A stretch of 64,000 nt of DNA from Progne subis subis (taxonomy: Eukaryota; Chordata; Aves; Passeriformes; Hirundinidae), in NCBI GenBank assembly GCA_022316685.1, contig JAKJHU010001581.1:1-64000 (forward strand). The letters run 5' to 3'. Position numbers and translations under genes: made by a program. Within the stretch, counting starts at the first letter, position 1. Each line of letters opens with the position of its first letter. The notes under the pieces were generated by a model. The model saw only the letters and a list, made by a program, of their open reading frames with translations. It searched no databases and was not told the origin of the DNA. Of the stretch, positions 60,198 to 64,000 are shown piece by piece.

Positions 60198-60981
60198 TTT
60201 TGGTGGCAACAAACAAGAAACCCCTGGTACCAGGAGAATCTTGGTCTCCCTCACTCACTTCATGGTTCAATCCTCTCACTTATTATTCTGTTGCACTATC
60301 TTGTCTTTTACCAACTGTTTGCCTCACACTAATTCCAATCTTTCTCCCAATCTGTCTTCCCTGACTATATCCTTCTAGCCACTTCCCCTCGCAATCTCTC
60401 TTAGTCTCGTACTAAGTTACCAACTATTTTCTTCTCAAAGAAAATTGAACTTGACTCAATTGCTCCCCTCCTTATTCACCTCACCCAGTGATCAGATGCT
60501 CCCTTCTCCTCGAGGACCTTCCCCTGGGTTCTCGGGCTGGGACCCTCCCTGCCAGTCCCTCCCAGGGATCCTCATTCGTTCTGTCTTTTCACTTCCCTCC
60601 TTTCCCAGCTGGTCTCCTCACAGAAGCTGAAAACCGGTACTGGGAGGTTCACACTTGCTTCAGGGGTCGGGCTACCAGCCCCCATTTTAGATATTCTACA
60701 CACACACAAACATACAGCTGCCTGCCTGCCCAACCCGTGGTACTTACACAGTCCGTTTTCCCACACGGTTCTTGTGCAGAAACATTTTACAGGCACCTTT
60801 ACCTTTAGCCGGCACTCCAATGGCAGCCCTTGTGCGTGCCTCCTATTGCTGGCTTGCTTTGCTTATGCATTATCGTAATTGGAACTCCTTCTCCAAAGGA
60901 GCTTGGTTAACCTCGGGACCACCTTAAAAGAGCTGGTGGGGAGCTCCTTCCGAGAGTAGCCGTCCTTCCCCAGGCTGGAGT

Positions 60982-60999
60982 TCCCAAGTTTCAGCACCA
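60982..60999 (-). other. Primer-binding site, ERV-A right arm
   Basis: TGGTGCTGAAACTTGGGA on the minus strand, a tRNA-Phe-type site with more mismatches than the left-arm copy. Confidence 0.75.
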
Positions 61000-61002
61000 A
61001 TT

Positions 61003-61839
61003 TGTTATCAATGAAGCTCTATATGTCTATTTTAATAAGCAACAAAGTTGAATTTAGCAGAATGCAATCTTTTTTAAGTAGCATTTTATAATCAAGCATA
61101 TACAAAAAAATTTGGCAGTGATTAATTAAAGATAAGCAACGTTCAAATAAAGGATAAGCAAAACCGACCAGAGTATTAAAGGGAGTTTCTCTCCCTACTT
61201 CATGTACAAAACAAAGTAATCCAACTTAAACTTATATACTGTATGCTAATACATATTCATTAATATTTCTCATAATCTCCTATTTTCAATTTGTAAAATC
61301 TACGTCACTATACTACATAGCACATGCTCCACTTGTTGTTAGGGGGTCTTCTTGGATTTTGGTGGTCTTCTTCAGATGAAGGCTCAGCATCTTCCTTGCA
61401 TCCTATGAATAACCTTACTGGTTGTGTGCACTCTAAGTTTTGTGTTATACATAACTAAGCACTATGTTCCAAGAAGTAATTATTTCATGGCTCAAACCAC
61501 CACCCAAACTCCCTGCCTTGGAAGAGTCCCAACTTTGTCCACCTCAAGGCCAGTTCTGCTTAAGACATCCTGTATCCCATCACATCTGCAAAGGGCCCAT
61601 CTCCCTACCTTGGAGTAGTCCCAGCTTTGGCCAATCCAGCTTTGAGACTCTTGCTTATCTCAAATGCATCCTGTATCTTATTTTTCTAATGTACCATCTG
61701 CCAAGGGGCCCATCTCTTTGTAACAATAATCACATCTACTTTTTCCTTTACTACTTTATGACAAATATTTTTAAATAATATATATATTTTAAAATATTGA
61801 TACGATTACAATTAGCATGAATGAATTTCATTTAGTACA
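61003..61839 (-). repeat. ERV-A 5' LTR, right arm
   Basis: 837 bp, TGTACTAAATG start (61839) and GATAACA end (61003-61009) on the minus strand. A clear partner of 20013-20846. Confidence 0.9.
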
Positions 61840-61984
61840 TATTTATAGATTTATATCTACAATGTCCAATTGATATTGACCCTCAGCACATTAAATGCAA
61901 TCTAAGTTGACATGAAAATAAGATCCTTCATGGCTGATGATAAATCAGACTTTGTCCCCACCCCCTTGCCACTATTTCCGTCAT

Positions 61985-62965
61985 CCAACCCTTGGCACTC
62001 CTATGCATCAGGAGCAGTGTGGCCAGCAGGAGCAGGGCAGTGATTCTTCCCCTGTGCTCAGCACTGGTTGGGCAGCACCTCGAGTGCTGTGTGAAGTTCT
62101 GGGCTCCTGTCCTGGTTTGGGGACAAATTTGTGAGAAAACCCTTGAATAGGTCCCTCTGGGAAGCAAACCCAAGTGGCCCTCCCTCCAACCAGTCTGAAA
62201 ATAAAACCTCTTTGGAGAAAAGTGGAAAAAACTATTTTACTAAACAAAAAGTGCATACAAGTACAAAGAATGAATAATATGAAACAATAAAACCTCCTTC
62301 TGAGTGAGATGGCAAATTGAGAAAGTCCTTGCCGTGGGTGGAGCTCGGCTCTCTCTCAGTCTCTCTCAGTCCCAGTCCCTCCGGCGCTGCTGGAAAATGC
62401 CGAGCTCCAGGCCCCGGTGGGCTGCAGGTGCAGCCCCCAGTGCTCCCCTGGGTTTTCAGTCCAGAGCAGGTTTAAACAGTTCCAAGAAAAAGGGGAAAAA
62501 AAAAAAAAATCCAGGGAACTTCTCTGCCCTAGCTAGCTGAAACTAACTAAAAGCAAAAAAAAAAATCTCTGTCCTGCAGTCTCTCCAAGCCTCCGCTGAA
62601 CACCGTCCAGAGAAGAATGTGGAGGAGTCAGGCAGTTTTCTCAAAACAAACTCCGTACTTCTCCTTGCTCTTAGAACCAGTCTTAAAGGCACAGGACTCA
62701 ATATACAGACAAACAGAACAGACGATTGGGGATACAAGCATCATAAAGTTACCCTAGGAAAGCTCCCCAGTTCAGGAAGGACATGGAGGGGCTGCAGCAT
62801 GTCCAGAGAAGGACAACAAGGCTGGTGAGGTCTGGAACACAAGTCCTGTGAGAAGCAGCTGAGGGAGCTGGGGTTGTTTTTCCTCAAGAAGAGGAGTCTT
62901 AGGGAAGAAAAGGCAGTGTCAGGGCACTTGATGAAGTCAAGGTTTTTCTAACCTTGCTGATTCTG
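61985..62965 (+). mobile_element. CR1 LINE 3' end, right arm, split by a solo LTR
   Basis: CR1 segments at 61985-62107 and 62767-62965 rejoin as GTTCTGGGCTCC|CCAGTTCAGGAAGGACATGG across the LTR. They match the left-arm CR1 inverted. Confidence 0.8.
62108..62761 (-). mobile_element. Solo LTR (family X), with GCTCC target-site duplication
   Basis: 654 bp, TGTCCTGG at one end and CTAGGAAA (for CTAGGACA) at the other, flanked by GCTCC at 62103-62107 and 62762-62766. The left arm lacks it, so it inserted after the arms were made. Strand as for 14435-15094. Confidence 0.85.
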
Positions 62966-62969
62966 TGAT

Positions 62970-64000
62970 TCTCTGAAAGCACCCTTGCAGCAGTTGCAGG
63001 ATGAGCCCTGGGCCTCCTATTCAGAAGGTCCAGCAGCCCAGGTCCCTCAGCTTCTCCTCACAGCCCCAAAGCCCATCCTGTCAGTCCTGCAGAGCCTCTG
63101 CAGCTCCTCCTCCTTGCCCAGAACAGGGAGCCCCACAGCCAGACACAGCAGCCCAGATGTGCCCCCCTGGCCTGTGGTGCCTCTGGCAAGGGAGCAGCAC
63201 GAGGCACTGCAGGAGCCTGCAGACTTCCTGAAGCACTTGGAGGATGATCCTGCTCCCAAAGGGATGTTCCCATGGTGCGGGAACTCAGGAACTGAAATGG
63301 GGAGTGGGGCCAAAAAGGAAAGGTCAACCAGGGATGGGCTGTTTGCATGGGAGGGAACAGGGATGGGCAGTTGGAAGAAATTGTAGCAGGAAGAATAAAG
63401 AAAGCCAAGGTGAAGCAAAGGAAATGCTGAGGGCAGTTTGGGGTGGCTGCCAGGCAGCCCTGGCTCTGAGCAACATCTGCAGTGGCACAGGAAACTCACA
63501 GCTCATGGGAACAAACTTTCTAGATTACTTCAGAGGCCACCACAAACCTGAGTGGTTTCCCTGCTGTCCCCCAGCCCTTCCTGGCCAGGGGCTGATGGCA
63601 TTTGTGCTCCTCAGGTTCATCTCCCCACACCAACACCATGGGGGTGCTCACGCCTGCTCTGGGCAGTGCAAACAGGGGCTCCTGAGCCAGTGCTGCCGTG
63701 TCTGTGCCTGCAAGGATGCGGCTCCTGTGTGAGCTGGGGGAGAGGCCAGGGCTGCAGAGGGGGGATGTTGTTGGCAGGTGCATGAGGACGCTCTGGGACG
63801 CTGCCCTGGGGTGTCCAGCGCAGTGGGGATGGATCAGCCCCTGCTCTGCTGCTCCTTCCCATCTCCCCCAGGGACCTTGCAGAGCCCCAGCCATGCTGTT
63901 TGCCCCCAGCCTGCCCACGGCCACCCTGGGGCTGCTCACGGGGCTTTCTCTGCTGAGCATTGGCCTGGGCGTGTTCTGGAGAGAGCCTGGGCAAGGAGCC
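62970..64000. other. Outer host block of the right arm
   Basis: Inverted copy of about 18575-19593. No gene recognised. It continues beyond the window. Confidence 0.5.

Larger units (their letters stand above)
51980..61839 (-). mobile_element. ERV-A provirus, right-arm copy
   Basis: Complete LTR-to-LTR order on the minus strand without the gag duplication of the left copy, so it gives the better view of the original layout. It shares with the left copy the clipped 3' LTR, the D-T-E protease, the stop at the first TM cysteine and the missing integrase core. Confidence 0.9.
50805..64000 (-). repeat. Right arm of the large inverted repeat (continues past the window)
   Basis: Reverse-complement counterpart of the left arm (18512-34860): inner block with GGGAT array, microsatellite, ERV-A on the minus strand, CR1, outer host block. 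It lacks the leader/gag duplication, has an extra solo LTR (62108-62761) and lacks the 28818-29476 equivalent. Confidence 0.9.

Overview
The window reads as repeat-dense, gene-poor avian DNA, most likely from a passerine. Evidence: CR1 LINE 3' ends, solo LTRs with TG...CA ends and 5-bp target-site duplications, a C2H2 zinc-finger pseudogene of the avian tandem-array type, and a fragment of an olfactory receptor. No intact host gene is visible. The density of endogenous retroviruses (ERVs) and a large inverted duplication would fit a W chromosome or another heterochromatic region, but that placement is inference.

Layout. 1-1997: 5' end of a class II (ERVK-type) provirus on the minus strand, inserted in an older LTR (called LTR-D here). 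2.0-13.3 kb: LTR-D copies, a degenerate minisatellite, CR1 fragments, a ~150-bp tandem repeat split by a solo LTR with clean AGACT duplications, and unassigned intergenic sequence. 13.3-18.5 kb: olfactory-receptor fragment, solo LTR flanked by CCCTA, zinc-finger pseudogene and another LTR-D.

18.5-34.9 kb and 50.8-64.0 kb are the two arms of a large imperfect inverted repeat. Each arm holds, from outside in, a GC-rich host block, a CR1 end, a degraded gamma-like provirus (ERV-A, tRNA-Phe-type primer site), a tetranucleotide microsatellite and a second host block with a GGGAT/CCCAT satellite. The arms share ERV-A defects (protease DTE, a stop at one Env cysteine, a clipped 3' LTR, loss of the integrase core), so the segment was duplicated after ERV-A had decayed. 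The left arm then gained a 3.2-kb partial duplication of leader plus gag with an ERVK LTR at the join. The right arm gained a solo LTR with GCTCC duplications.

The 15.9-kb spacer holds a different provirus, ERV-B (plus strand, 35.7 to about 45.8 kb). It keeps recognisable protease, RT and integrase catalytic residues and an exact match to an initiator-methionine tRNA primer site. It abuts head-to-head a fragment of a related provirus, ERV-C (minus strand, 45.8-49.9 kb).

The most interesting signal is a cysteine-rich coding segment between pol and env in ERV-A, ERV-B and ERV-C, where simple gammaretroviruses have pol and env overlapping. In ERV-B it is an uninterrupted 173-codon frame without a single methionine, inside an otherwise broken provirus. 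Also unusual are a long charged cytoplasmic tail on the ERV-A Env, the absence of an obvious fusion peptide after the cleavage site, and two sets of tandem repeats in the ERV-B leader.
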